NCBI GenBank assembly: GCA_934650975.1
Contig: CAKUFW010000008.1
Span: 1-47,530, forward strand
Direction of reading: 5' to 3'
Source of the DNA: an uncultured Collinsella sp.
Lineage (GTDB): Bacteria > Actinomycetota > Coriobacteriia > Coriobacteriales > Coriobacteriaceae
DNA: 47,530 bases
In this document: positions 23,711 through 32,874 of the stretch, piece by piece
Layout of the letters: every line of letters starts with the position of its first letter
Position numbering within the stretch: position 1 is the first letter of the stretch
Translations under genes and position numbers: made by a program
Notes under the pieces: generated by a model
The model's input: the letters and a program-made list of their open reading frames with translations, nothing else
The model's database searches: none
Told to the model about the DNA's origin: nothing

Positions 23711-24745
23711 CTACCAGATTCCCAGCACGTGCTGCATCCCCAAGCTCATACACGCAATGCCAATCCAGCAGCAAAAGCCCAGTGCAATGGGCTTGCCGCC
23801 CTTTTTGACCAGCTCGACGATATCGGTATTAAAGCCAATAGCCGCCATGGCCATCACGATAAAGAACTTCGACAGCTCCTTGATGGGCGCCGTGATGGAC
23901 ACGGGAAGCTGAAACACTGTGGTGACCACGCTCGCCAACACAAAGAACAGGACAAACATCGGAAACGCACGCTTAAACGAAAACGTGTTTTTGGCGTTGC
24001 CGCCGGCCTTGCGCGCCAGACGCATCTGCCAGCAAGCAAGCGCCAGCGTGATGGGAATGATGGCCAGCGTCCTGGTGAGCTTAACCACCGTGGCGCTCTC
24101 TAGCACATTGGCGCCGGGATGCATGCTGTCCCAAGCGCTCGCCGCAGCCGTTACGGACGAGGTATCGTTGATGGCGGTGCCGGCAAACAGGCCAAAGCCC
24201 TCGTTGGTCAGGCCGAGCATGCCGCCGAGTGTCGGAAACACGAGCGCGGCGATAACGTTAAACAGGAAGATGACCGAGATGGCCTGGGCGATTTCGCGAT
24301 CGTCGGCATCGATGACGGGCGCGGTCGCGGCAATGGCGGAACCGCCGCAAATCGACGAACCCACGCCCACGAGCGTCGCGATCTTGCTCGGCACCTTCAT
24401 GACGCGGCAGAGTACAAAGGCGATGACGAGGGAGGTCGAGATAGTCGCCACGATAATCGGCAGCGACTGCGCGCCCTTGGAGAGAATCTGCGAGAGGTTC
24501 ATGCCAAAGCCGAGCAGGATGACCGCGTATTGCAGAATCTTCTTGGACGTATAGGTGACGCCTGCGGCAAGCGGCTCGCGGCGGTTCTTGGGAACGGCGA
24601 GCGCCAACACCATGCCGATGAGGATGGCGAACACGGGGCCGCCGACAACCTCGACCTGCTTGCCGAGCAGCGTTGCGGGGATGGCGATAATCAGGCAGAA
24701 CAAGACGCCTTTCCAGCGCTCGCGAACGGTATTGGCAAGTTGCAT
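23711..24745 (-). CDS. YeiH/UPF0324-family membrane transporter (putative anion/sulfate exporter)
   Basis: 344 residues with about ten membrane segments. Family boxes are visible: LLGFGMNLSQI, VGVGSSICGGSAIAATAPVI (key parts SSICGGSAI, TAPVI), and NDTSSVTAAAS with KLTRTLAIIP. YeiH members have been proposed to export sulfate or related anions, but the substrate is rarely tested. The gene is divergent from a GntR-type regulator, separated by 171 bases with a 17-bp palindrome, which points to control by that protein. Downstream lies the degenerate NtrC-type regulator. Confidence 0.85.
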   Translation of the reverse strand: MQLANTVRERWKGVLFCLIIAIPATLLGKQVEVVGGPVFAILIGMVLALAVPKNRREPLAAGVTYTSKKILQYAVILLGFGMNLSQILSKGAQSLPIIVATISTSLVIAFVLCRVMKVPSKIATLVGVGSSICGGSAIAATAPVIDADDREIAQAISVIFLFNVIAALVFPTLGGMLGLTNEGFGLFAGTAINDTSSVTAAASAWDSMHPGANVLESATVVKLTRTLAIIPITLALACWQMRLARKAGGNAKNTFSFKRAFPMFVLFFVLASVVTTVFQLPVSITAPIKELSKFFIVMAMAAIGFNTDIVELVKKGGKPIALGFCCWIGIACMSLGMQHVLGIW

Positions 24746-24828
24746 GCGGGATTCCTTCTTTCGGTCTGTTTTTGCGACGGTTCATGATACGGCAACGAGC
24801 GGGGCACAGCGCTGCAAAAGCTTCCATC

Positions 24829-24845
24829 GGGTAATTGAATTACCC
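24829..24845. promoter_or_regulatory. 17-bp perfect palindrome, probable operator
   Basis: GGGTAATTGAATTACCC is a perfect inverted repeat with one central base, lying in the divergent space between the yeiH-like gene and the GntR gene. It is the only such site there and probably binds the GntR-type protein. Confidence 0.6.
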
Positions 24846-24916
24846 ACCACGGAGAGCTGATTCGCGGCATAATAAACAACTGACATATGAGTGTGATACA
24901 ACGGCAGTGAGGCGCT

Positions 24917-25618
24917 ATGGAAGATTCGATGCACATCGGCGAGCAGGAAACGAGCCTACAGGACCAGTCCTATCACACCATTCGGCGCAAGATCGTCTAC
25001 CTGGATTACAAGCCGGGCGAAAAACTCGGCGTCAAACAGCTTTGCGATGACCTGGATATGGGTCGCACGCCCGTGCGTGAGGCGCTGGTGCGCTTGGCGC
25101 AGGAAGGCCTGGTGCGCACCGTGCCCCAGAGCGGCACCTATGTCTCACCCATCAACCTCACCCTTGCCGAAAGCGCCTGCTACATTCGCGAGCACCTGGA
25201 AAAACAGGTAATTGTGGAGTGCTGCGCCCGCGCCACGTCGGCCGGCATCGAGCAGCTCGACCGCGCCATCGCGCTGCAGGAAAAGGCCATGGCCGAGGAT
25301 GACCGCATCGGCTTCTTTTTGAGCGACAACCTCATGCATCACATGATTTTTAGCATTGCATGCCGCAGCACCGTGTGGTCTTGGCTCGAGGCAACCAACG
25401 CCGACCTGGAGCGCTTCCGCTGGCTGCGCGCCGCCACGCAGGTTCTGGACAATCAGGACATCGTGAACGAGCATAAGAAGATACGCCGCGCTATCGCCGG
25501 ACGCGACCCCATCGAGGCGAGCTTTTTGGTCAGCAAGCACCTGCACATGATGTTCCGCAACCAAACCGAGGTCCTGGACCAGTTCCCCGAGTACTTCGAA
25601 ACCAGCAAGCTCCGCTAA
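24917..25618 (+). CDS. GntR-family (FadR/FCD type) regulator
   Basis: 233 residues. The N-terminal winged helix reads QSYHTIRRKIVYLDYKPGEKL (key parts IRRKI, YKPGEKL), then LCDDLDMGRTPVREALVRL, the hallmark of GntR. The C-terminal FCD ligand domain is all-helical and keeps the metal/ligand His positions (DNLMHHMIF, SKHLHMMF). Effectors of FCD regulators are usually small acids. It is divergent from the yeiH-like transporter and next to glmS on the other side. Control of the transporter through the 17-bp palindrome is the simplest reading. Confidence 0.9.
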   Translation: MEDSMHIGEQETSLQDQSYHTIRRKIVYLDYKPGEKLGVKQLCDDLDMGRTPVREALVRLAQEGLVRTVPQSGTYVSPINLTLAESACYIREHLEKQVIVECCARATSAGIEQLDRAIALQEKAMAEDDRIGFFLSDNLMHHMIFSIACRSTVWSWLEATNADLERFRWLRAATQVLDNQDIVNEHKKIRRAIAGRDPIEASFLVSKHLHMMFRNQTEVLDQFPEYFETSKLR

Positions 25619-25627
25619 CCTGCCAAT

Positions 25628-25663
25628 ACCACCACAAAGGGGACAGGCACCTTTGTGGTGGTT
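25628..25663. repeat. Dispersed GGGGACAGGCACC hairpin, copy 1
   Basis: ACCACCACAAAGG and CCTTTGTGGTGGT flank GGACAGGCA. The same core recurs at 27735-27773 and, in reverse, at 27955-27996. Confidence 0.7.
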
Positions 25664-25672
25664 TCTCCGCAC

Positions 25673-25708
25673 AAAAAGGCCCGGCTCCGTCTGATGCGGA
25701 GCCGGGCC
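25673..25708 (-). terminator. glmS terminator
   Basis: A 12-bp stem GGCCCGGCTCCG with its complement and a 7-nt loop is followed by TTTTTG on the minus strand, 28 bases after the glmS stop. Confidence 0.93.
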
Positions 25709-25735
25709 TTGGTCGTTAGAACGGCGGAACAACAA

Positions 25736-27583
<1,848 letters not shown>

Positions 27584-27684
27584 AGGACAGATCCCTTCGT
27601 TCGCGTGACTGCAAGACGTCCACGCACAGGGGGCGCTGAGACGTATAACGTTCGAGTATTGTACTCACGCAACCGCAAGCTGAT

Positions 27685-27717
27685 ATACCAGAAGTGGTAT
27701 CTCAACTTAGATACCAC
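27685..27717 (-). promoter_or_regulatory. Overlapping palindromes upstream of glmS
   Basis: ATACCA-GAAG-TGGTAT (27685-27700) overlaps GTGGTATCT-N6-AGATACCAC (27694-27717). Repeats of TGGTAT/ATACCA are typical of GntR/HutC-type operators such as those of amino-sugar regulators. It stands 102-134 bases before the glmS start. Confidence 0.5.
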
Positions 27718-27734
27718 CCGATGCACACATGCCC

Positions 27735-27773
27735 AAACCACCTCGAAGGGGACAGGCACCTTTGTGGTGGTTT
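27735..27773. repeat. Dispersed GGGGACAGGCACC hairpin, copy 2
   Basis: Arms AAACCACC / GGTGGTTT surround GAAGGGGACAGGCACCTTTG, in the same orientation as copy 1. Confidence 0.7.
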
Positions 27774-27795
27774 GGACGGCGACCCGTTCCGGCGA

Positions 27796-27937
27796 TTTGT
27801 CTCAATCTGTAACATCTAGGGCTCCGAAAGCGGGCTTACTGTTACAGATCGAGATTTTCCGTCCGACCTCGACGTTTTGTCTCAATCTGTAACACGTAGA
27901 GCCGGTTTTACCGTCCAGATGTTACAGATCGAGACAA
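27796..27937. repeat. Two tandem inverted-repeat units of TGTCTCAATCTGTAACA
   Basis: Units 27796-27854 and 27876-27937 each start TTTGTCTCAATCTGTAACA and end TGTTACAGATCGAGA, 80 bases apart. Arms are conserved while the interiors differ. It is an intergenic hairpin repeat of unknown role between glmS and a LacI-type gene. Confidence 0.75.
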
Positions 27938-27954
27938 TTGAAAGCCGAGGCAGC

Positions 27955-27996
27955 AAAAACCACCACAAAGGTGCCTGTCCCCTTCGTGGTGGTTTT
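27955..27996. repeat. Dispersed GGGGACAGGCACC hairpin, copy 3 (reverse)
   Basis: AAAAACCACCACAAAGG to CCTTCGTGGTGGTTTT around GTGCCTGTCCCC, inverted against copies 1 and 2. The three copies and the tandem unit fill most of 27584-28126. Confidence 0.7.
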
Positions 27997-28060
27997 GGTC
28001 GGCAACGGCGTTTCCCCAGATAAAACCTGCCAAAATAAACCTGTCCCTCATTGGCGGGTT

Positions 28061-28091
28061 TTGACACCCCGGGGGCGGGCGATGCTACAAT
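28061..28091 (+). promoter_or_regulatory. Promoter of the LacI-type gene
   Basis: -35 TTGACA (28061-28066) and -10 TACAAT (28086-28091) with a rather long 19-base GC-rich spacer. The start codon follows 35 bases later. Confidence 0.6.
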
Positions 28092-28126
28092 CAGGCTTGT
28101 ACTTGAAACGCATCAAAGGGGCCGCT

Positions 28127-29239
28127 ATGGCAAAGGTTAAAATCAGCGACGTCGCGCGCGAGGCCGGGGTTTCGTTGGGCACGGTTTCCAACGCACTCAA
28201 TCATCCCGAAAAGCTGCGCCCCGAGACCCTCAAGCTCATCAACGAAACCATCAATCGTCTGGGCTACCTACCCAACCAAAGCGCCCGTCAGCTGGCCGGC
28301 GGCACCACCAAGTCCTTTGGCCTGGTCCTCCCCCGCCTCGATCACGGCTTCTCACTCCAGATCGCCAGCGGCGCCCACAACGAGGCGCGCAAGCACGGCT
28401 ACGACCTGCTTATTGCCAACGCCGATAACGACGATATTCTCGAAGACCATTACCTGCGCTATTTTATGGGCACGCAGATGTCCGGCGTTATGGTGCAGCC
28501 CATGGCATCGCCCGACTGGCATCCGGCCATGACTAAGATGCCCGTGCCCATCGTCCATCTGGACATCCATTGCTCCGAGCCTGGCTACTATGTGGCTGCC
28601 GACAACGAGGCCCAGGGGCGCATTATCGCCGAGCTCGCTATCGCCCGCGGCGCACACCATATCGTCGTTGTGGGCAGAGCGGCGTTCATGCAGCTCACTC
28701 TGCGCGTGCTTGGCATTCACAAGGCCCTTGCTCTGCATCCCGATATTAAGATTGAAGTCATTGACGCCGGCGAATGGAATACCGCTGCCGACGGTTACGG
28801 CATCGGCGCACAGATTGCCGAGCGTCCTGCCGACGAGCGCCCCGATTTTGTCGTCGGCCTGACCGACGTGCTGGCCTCGGGCGTCATCTCGGCGCTGGTC
28901 GACAAGGGTATCTGTGTCCCCGGCCAGATTCTTGTCGCCGGATGCGACGGTAACCCGCTTGCCTGGAGCGGATCCGTCTCGCTCACCACGGTTGCTCCCC
29001 CGGGCTACGAGATTGGCCGCAAGGGCGTCCAGCTGTTGATGGAGCAAATCGAGCAAAAGACACCGCCCAAAACCAAACACATCCGCGTCGGCTCGGCCGC
29101 CCGCCCCGTTACAACGGTCACCGCCACCGAAGACATCAACCGTCAGGAAATCGTGCGTCCATTTTTGCTGGAACGCGCGAGCACCCAGGCAAGCACCCAA
29201 ACCGACGCCACCGCCATCAACCTCGGCGCGTACCTGTAA
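28127..29239 (+). CDS. LacI-family transcriptional regulator
   Basis: 370 residues. The N-terminal HTH and hinge are KISDVAREAGVSLGTVSNAL and PETLKLINETINRLGYLPNQ, and the periplasmic-binding-like core follows (FGLVLPRL, MGTQMSGVMVQPM, DNEAQGRIIAELA, VGLTDVLASGVISAL). AAAGGGG is 6 bases before the ATG; a longer open frame upstream runs through repeat sequence and was not used. No sugar operon is adjacent, so the effector is unknown. The 40-residue tail (QASTQTDATAINLGAYL) is unusual for the family. Confidence 0.92.
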   Translation: MAKVKISDVAREAGVSLGTVSNALNHPEKLRPETLKLINETINRLGYLPNQSARQLAGGTTKSFGLVLPRLDHGFSLQIASGAHNEARKHGYDLLIANADNDDILEDHYLRYFMGTQMSGVMVQPMASPDWHPAMTKMPVPIVHLDIHCSEPGYYVAADNEAQGRIIAELAIARGAHHIVVVGRAAFMQLTLRVLGIHKALALHPDIKIEVIDAGEWNTAADGYGIGAQIAERPADERPDFVVGLTDVLASGVISALVDKGICVPGQILVAGCDGNPLAWSGSVSLTTVAPPGYEIGRKGVQLLMEQIEQKTPPKTKHIRVGSAARPVTTVTATEDINRQEIVRPFLLERASTQASTQTDATAINLGAYL

Positions 29240-29299
29240 CCGCTTACCCCGCTGAGTCTTTAGGCGCAGCGGGGTAATCTATCTATGCCCACGCGAGCG

Positions 29300-29385
29300 T
29301 AACTTCCCATTTCGTGTAAACTAGCGCGTATTTAACTTCCCATATCGTGTAAGTTCGCCTCCATATAACTTCCCATTTCGTGTAA
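29300..29385 (+). repeat. Three 20-bp direct repeats at 33-bp period
   Basis: TAACTTCCCATTTCGTGTAA at 29300-29319 and 29366-29385 is exact, and the middle copy at 29333-29352 has one change. Spacers are 13 bp and unrelated. There is no cas gene and the repeat is not palindromic. Confidence 0.85.
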
Positions 29386-29418
29386 CGCGACGTTATCAGG
29401 CCAATGCTCAAAACAAAA

Positions 29419-29450
29419 AGGGCCCGACAAGCAAGCACTTGTCGGGCCCT
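29419..29450. terminator. Bidirectional terminator between LacI-type and HAD genes
   Basis: Perfect 13-bp arms AGGGCCCGACAAG / CTTGTCGGGCCCT with a 6-nt loop. T-rich tracts lie on both sides, strongest for the minus-strand HAD gene. Confidence 0.9.
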
Positions 29451-29506
29451 TTACTCTTTTGCATTCGCAACGTTCGTTAGAACGAAGAAAGGTTGCGCAC
29501 GGGGCG

Positions 29507-30157
29507 CTAGCGCACGGCCTTGACCGCCGCCGTCAGATCGAACAGCTTGTCGAGCACGGCATCGCAACCATCCACCACATCCTGCGGAAGCGGCACAATG
29601 TCGGGCACGGCAAAGACATGGCAGCCGGCAGTAATGCCCGAGACACAACCGTTGCGCGAATCCTCGACCACGGCGCACTCCTCGGGAGCAAAACCCGCGC
29701 GCTTGCAGGCGAGCAGATACATCTCGGGATCGGGCTTGCCGTGCACAACATCCTCACCGCAGGTCACAGTCTCAAACTTGTCAAAGAGACCGAACGCCTT
29801 AAGGTTGCGCTCGGCGGTAACGTGGCGCGACGACGTCGCGAGGCCCACGTGATAGCCCGCAGCCAAAAGCTCGTCCAGGCACTCGGTAGCGCCGGCCTTA
29901 AGCTCCAGCTCGGTCTTGACCATCTCGTCGCGAATTACTTTGTGACGAACATAGAGGGCATCGGCAGTTTCGTGGCTGCCGTAGTGTTTCTCGAGAATGC
30001 CCATAACATCGGGCAGCGTGCGACCGATGAACTGATGAATCAGCGCCTCATCGATCGCGAGTCCCAGCTCAACGGCACCCGCTTTCCACGCCTTAATACC
30101 CAAGCGCTCGGTGTCCACGAGCGTTCCGTCCATATCAAAAATGACAGCCTTGATCAT
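29507..30157 (-). CDS. HAD-superfamily phosphatase/phosphoglucomutase-like hydrolase
   Basis: 216 residues of HAD subfamily I with a helical cap. Motif I is FDMDGTLVDTE, motif II is ATSSRH, motif III is the Lys in HGKPDPEMYL and motif IV is VVEDSRNG, all intact. This set matches beta-phosphoglucomutase-like and sugar-phosphate phosphatases, with the exact substrate unknown. The ATG at 30157 has GAGGGGG upstream; an ATG at 30172 is less good. It stands alone and convergent to the LacI-type gene, sharing the terminator between them. Confidence 0.88.
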   Translation of the reverse strand: MIKAVIFDMDGTLVDTERLGIKAWKAGAVELGLAIDEALIHQFIGRTLPDVMGILEKHYGSHETADALYVRHKVIRDEMVKTELELKAGATECLDELLAAGYHVGLATSSRHVTAERNLKAFGLFDKFETVTCGEDVVHGKPDPEMYLLACKRAGFAPEECAVVEDSRNGCVSGITAGCHVFAVPDIVPLPQDVVDGCDAVLDKLFDLTAAVKAVR

Positions 30158-30323
30158 TTCGTTCCCCCTCATCGGCTTGCATTGCCGCTACTCTACCGCA
30201 CTTTACAAACTTGTATATAACGTATATACATATTGCACTTTCGTTACATAGATAGATGTCTTATGGCGAGCGGCTCGGTAGGATTATAGTTTCGTCCGAG
30301 CTTTTAACTGTAAGGAACGTTTC

Positions 30324-31202
30324 ATGCTTTCAGACAACACCGCACCCGCAGAGGAGCTTCAGAACAAACTCGCAGCGCTCGAGCAGCTGCTTTTGGCATA
30401 TGGACGCGTCGCCATCGGCTTTTCCGGCGGCGTCGACAGCAGCTTTTTGGCCGCCGTTTGCTCCCGCATCATGCCCGCTAACACCCTTCTCGTCCATCTC
30501 ACCACGCCGTTCATCGGCACGCCCGAGCAGGCTTCGTTTGAGCGATCCGTTGACGGACAGTCCAATGAGGGCCCGCATTTTAAGCTTCCGGTGCTCAATC
30601 TTTCGGTCGACCAGCTCCAGCTTCCGCAGGTTACCTGCAATGACGCCGACCGCTGCTATCACTGCAAGCGTGCAGGCTTCACCGCCATCGTCAACCATGC
30701 CAAATCGCTAGGCTTCCCCACCGTTATCGACGGCAGCAACGCGAGTGACCGCGGCGACTACCGCCCCGGCATGCGCGCTGCCGAAGAGCTCGGCGTGCGC
30801 TCGCCCCTTATGGAGGTCGGCTTTACCAAGAATGAGGAGCGCGAGCTGCTGCGCGCATGGGGCTATCCCGTTTGGAATCTGCCCGCCGGCGCCTGCCTTG
30901 CCACGCGCATCCCCACAGGCGAGGAGCTCACGCGTGAGAAGGTCGACTTGATTCGCGCCTGCGAGGATTACCTGCACGATCTTGACCTTTCGCAGATCCG
31001 CGCGCGCCTGGTCGGCGGCTGCATGCACATCGAGGCCGCCCCGTCCGACGTCACCAAGATCGCCGCCCTCGGCGGAACCCCGGTCGATGCCGAGGGCAAA
31101 ACCCCGCTGCCCACCGCCATCGAATCCGCCCTACGCAACCTAGGCTGCAGCGACATCTCCCCCCAGGTAACCCCCTACATCCACGGTGCGATGAACCAAT
31201 AG
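30324..31202 (+). CDS. larE: ATP-dependent sacrificial sulfur transferase LarE
   Basis: LarE supplies sulfur for the nickel-pincer cofactor of lactate racemase, giving up a Cys sulfur in Lactobacillus. 292 residues. The PP-loop GFSGGVDSSFLA (about 32-43) is intact, as are RCYHCK (about 112-117), DGSNASDRGDYRPG and PAGACLATRIPTG, in which the Cys is the sulfur-donor position. No larA, larB or larC gene lies in this window, so the partners must be elsewhere. Many such proteins also act in other sulfur-transfer paths. The start has TAAGGAA before the ATG, and the gene is followed by a hairpin of the TTGCGGTGG family. Confidence 0.9.
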   Translation: MLSDNTAPAEELQNKLAALEQLLLAYGRVAIGFSGGVDSSFLAAVCSRIMPANTLLVHLTTPFIGTPEQASFERSVDGQSNEGPHFKLPVLNLSVDQLQLPQVTCNDADRCYHCKRAGFTAIVNHAKSLGFPTVIDGSNASDRGDYRPGMRAAEELGVRSPLMEVGFTKNEERELLRAWGYPVWNLPAGACLATRIPTGEELTREKVDLIRACEDYLHDLDLSQIRARLVGGCMHIEAAPSDVTKIAALGGTPVDAEGKTPLPTAIESALRNLGCSDISPQVTPYIHGAMNQ

Positions 31203-31216
31203 ACAACGCCCCAATA

Positions 31217-31284
31217 AGTTGCGGTGGAATAGTTTCTGTTTTGCAGCCCCAGGGGCAAATCCAGGAACTATTCCACCGCAACTT
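31217..31284 (+). terminator. TTGCGGTGGAATAG hairpin after larE
   Basis: AAGTTGCGGTGGAATAGTT pairs with AACTATTCCACCGCAACTT, and an inner stem TTTGC/GCAAA enlarges the structure. It is the second copy of the family and lies 15 bases after the larE stop; no long U-tract follows. Confidence 0.65.
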
Positions 31285-31345
31285 CCAAATGATCATTCGA
31301 AGCCGGTTGCCTTGAACCGTGAATCGGACTGCTCGCCACGAAATG

Positions 31346-31483
31346 GGCCTATTTACTACGTTTCGCTGGCCACCCTCGACCATGCCGAAAAACACGAAAT
31401 TAAAACCGCAGGTAGACGGCTTGCCGATTTTCAGAAAACACGGCTATGGTCGACCGGTGCGGGTCAAACGTAGTAGATAGGCC
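31346..31483. repeat. 138-bp element with near-perfect inverted ends
   Basis: GGCCTATTTACTACGTTT (31346-31363) and AAACGTAGTAGATAGGCC (31466-31483) pair with one mismatch. A second inner pair, TCGACCATGCCG / CGGCTATGGTCGA, is nested inside. GTTTTTG follows, so it also resembles a terminator. No open reading frame of note lies inside. Confidence 0.65.
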
Positions 31484-31516
31484 GTTTTTGTGGCGCGACA
31501 CCAGATCGGTCTTTTT

Positions 31517-31577
31517 GGACGGGACTTTGGCTACTTTTGCCAGCTTGGTTGCCCAAGTAGTCAAAAAAGCCCGTCCC
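31517..31577. repeat. Imperfect inverted repeat in the larE-nuclease gap
   Basis: GGACGGGACTTTGGCTACTT pairs loosely with AAGTAGTCAAAAAAGCCCGTCC. Confidence 0.45.
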
Positions 31578-31606
31578 AAATTAGCTACCCTGGGCCCCTC
31601 TCTGCA

Positions 31607-31667
31607 GTTGCGGTGAAATAGTTCCTGCTTTGCGACCCCAAGGGCAAATCCAGGAACTATTCCGCCC
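31607..31667. repeat. TTGCGGTGGAATAG hairpin, third and partly decayed copy
   Basis: GTTGCGGTGAAATAGTTCCTG (its first 20 bases) opposes CAGGAACTATTCCGCCC. The last six bases of the right arm no longer match. With the preceding elements it fills most of the 565-base gap 31203-31767. Confidence 0.65.
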
Positions 31668-31767
31668 AGGAGTGTTTGTCCCAAATCTTAAGTATTTGTT
31701 CGATAGAACGGCCCTCGGTGGCACCTGCTAGACTGGTAGATTCCCAACCGTCTAGCCAGGAGCCTCC

Positions 31768-32739
31768 ATGTCGCGCAAGTCCGCCTATAAGCAAGTACTT
31801 TCCATCGGCACCGCCGTGGTGCTGGGGTTTGCGCTGTTTACGGGATCGCTCGACGGGGCGCCCAAGCTGTTGTCGCCGCAAAGTGACGAGCAGGCGGCGG
31901 CTCTGGCCGAAAAGCAAAATGAAAGCCCTAGCCGCACCGAAGACGAGGCCGACCTGGTCGCCCGGCTCGAATCGGGAACGGCGAGCTCCGCGGACTCCGA
32001 TGGCGGCGAGAACACCGGCGATGACTCCGAGGCCACCACGACCGACGCCGCCGCGGACAGCACCGCCACCCCCATCGACGAAGTCGAAAACCCCGACCTT
32101 AACCGCGCCCGCGGTGTATACCTCAGCAGCATTCCAGACTACGCGGGCAATCCCTACGTTGCCCTTCGCGCCGATAGCACCCACCCGCTGGGTATGCCGT
32201 CGTTCACGCTCGACGAATACGAGCGCGCCGCCGAAGAAGGTTGCTTTAAGAAATTCTCCAAGCTCGATAGCCTGGGTCGCACCCGCAAGGCGCTCGCCTG
32301 CGTAGGCCCCGAATCGCTCGGCCAAGGTAAGCGCGGCGACATCTCGCGCATCCACCCCGCCGGCTGGCATCAGCAGCGCTACGATTTTATTCCGGGCCAG
32401 AGCCTCTACAACCGCTGCCACCTCATCGCCTGGTCGCTCTGCGGCGAAAACGCCAATCGCAAAAACTTGCTCACCGGCACACGCTATCTCAACGAGACGG
32501 GCATGCTTCCTTTTGAGGAGCAGATTCTCGACTACATTCGCGACACGGGCAACCACGTGCTCTACCGTGTCACGCCCATGTACAACGAGGAGGAACTCAT
32601 CTGCCATGGCGTGCGCCTAGAGGCGCAATCGGTCGAGGACCATGGCAAGACCCTGTGCTTCCACGTGTACTGCTACAACCTGCAGCCGCACGTGCAGATC
32701 GACTACGCCACTGGCCGCAATCAGGCTTCGGGGGATTAG
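31768..32739 (+). CDS. Secreted DNA/RNA non-specific endonuclease
   Basis: 323 residues. An N-terminal signal anchor or signal peptide (about 9-27, VLSIGTAVVLGFALFTGSL) is followed by a low-complexity acidic linker (30-110) and the nuclease domain. The core reads SLYNRCHLIAWSLCG, with Asn/Arg/His where the family has DRGHL, then NRKNLLTGTRYLNETGMLPFE with the metal Asn; this resembles streptococcal EndA/Spd-type nucleases. Secreted nucleases of this type degrade or scavenge external DNA. Unlike typical family members it has several Cys (for example LACVG, RCHL, SLCG), so disulfides are possible. It is monocistronic, between hairpin repeats and a terminator. Confidence 0.85.
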   Translation: MSRKSAYKQVLSIGTAVVLGFALFTGSLDGAPKLLSPQSDEQAAALAEKQNESPSRTEDEADLVARLESGTASSADSDGGENTGDDSEATTTDAAADSTATPIDEVENPDLNRARGVYLSSIPDYAGNPYVALRADSTHPLGMPSFTLDEYERAAEEGCFKKFSKLDSLGRTRKALACVGPESLGQGKRGDISRIHPAGWHQQRYDFIPGQSLYNRCHLIAWSLCGENANRKNLLTGTRYLNETGMLPFEEQILDYIRDTGNHVLYRVTPMYNEEELICHGVRLEAQSVEDHGKTLCFHVYCYNLQPHVQIDYATGRNQASGD

Positions 32740-32809
32740 AGTCGACCACGCCGCCCCATCATCCCAAAGCAAAAATGATCCGTTTTCCTCCGTCCCCAAG
32801 GGACCAAAT

Positions 32810-32839
32810 AAGGCCGCCCCGGTTACCCAGGGCGGCCTT
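32810..32839. terminator. Bidirectional terminator between nuclease and EF-G-like genes
   Basis: The perfect 10-bp arms AAGGCCGCCC / GGGCGGCCTT with a 10-nt loop lie between two converging genes; ATTTG follows on the minus strand. Confidence 0.8.
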
Positions 32840-32874
32840 ATCGTCAGCACTTATGGTTCAGACAAAATCACACG

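Noticed and set aside
27584..27700. glmS ribozyme
   Set aside because: I could not find its conserved core in the short leader before glmS.
29300..29385. CRISPR array
   Set aside because: Only three 20-bp repeats with 13-bp spacers, and no cas gene.
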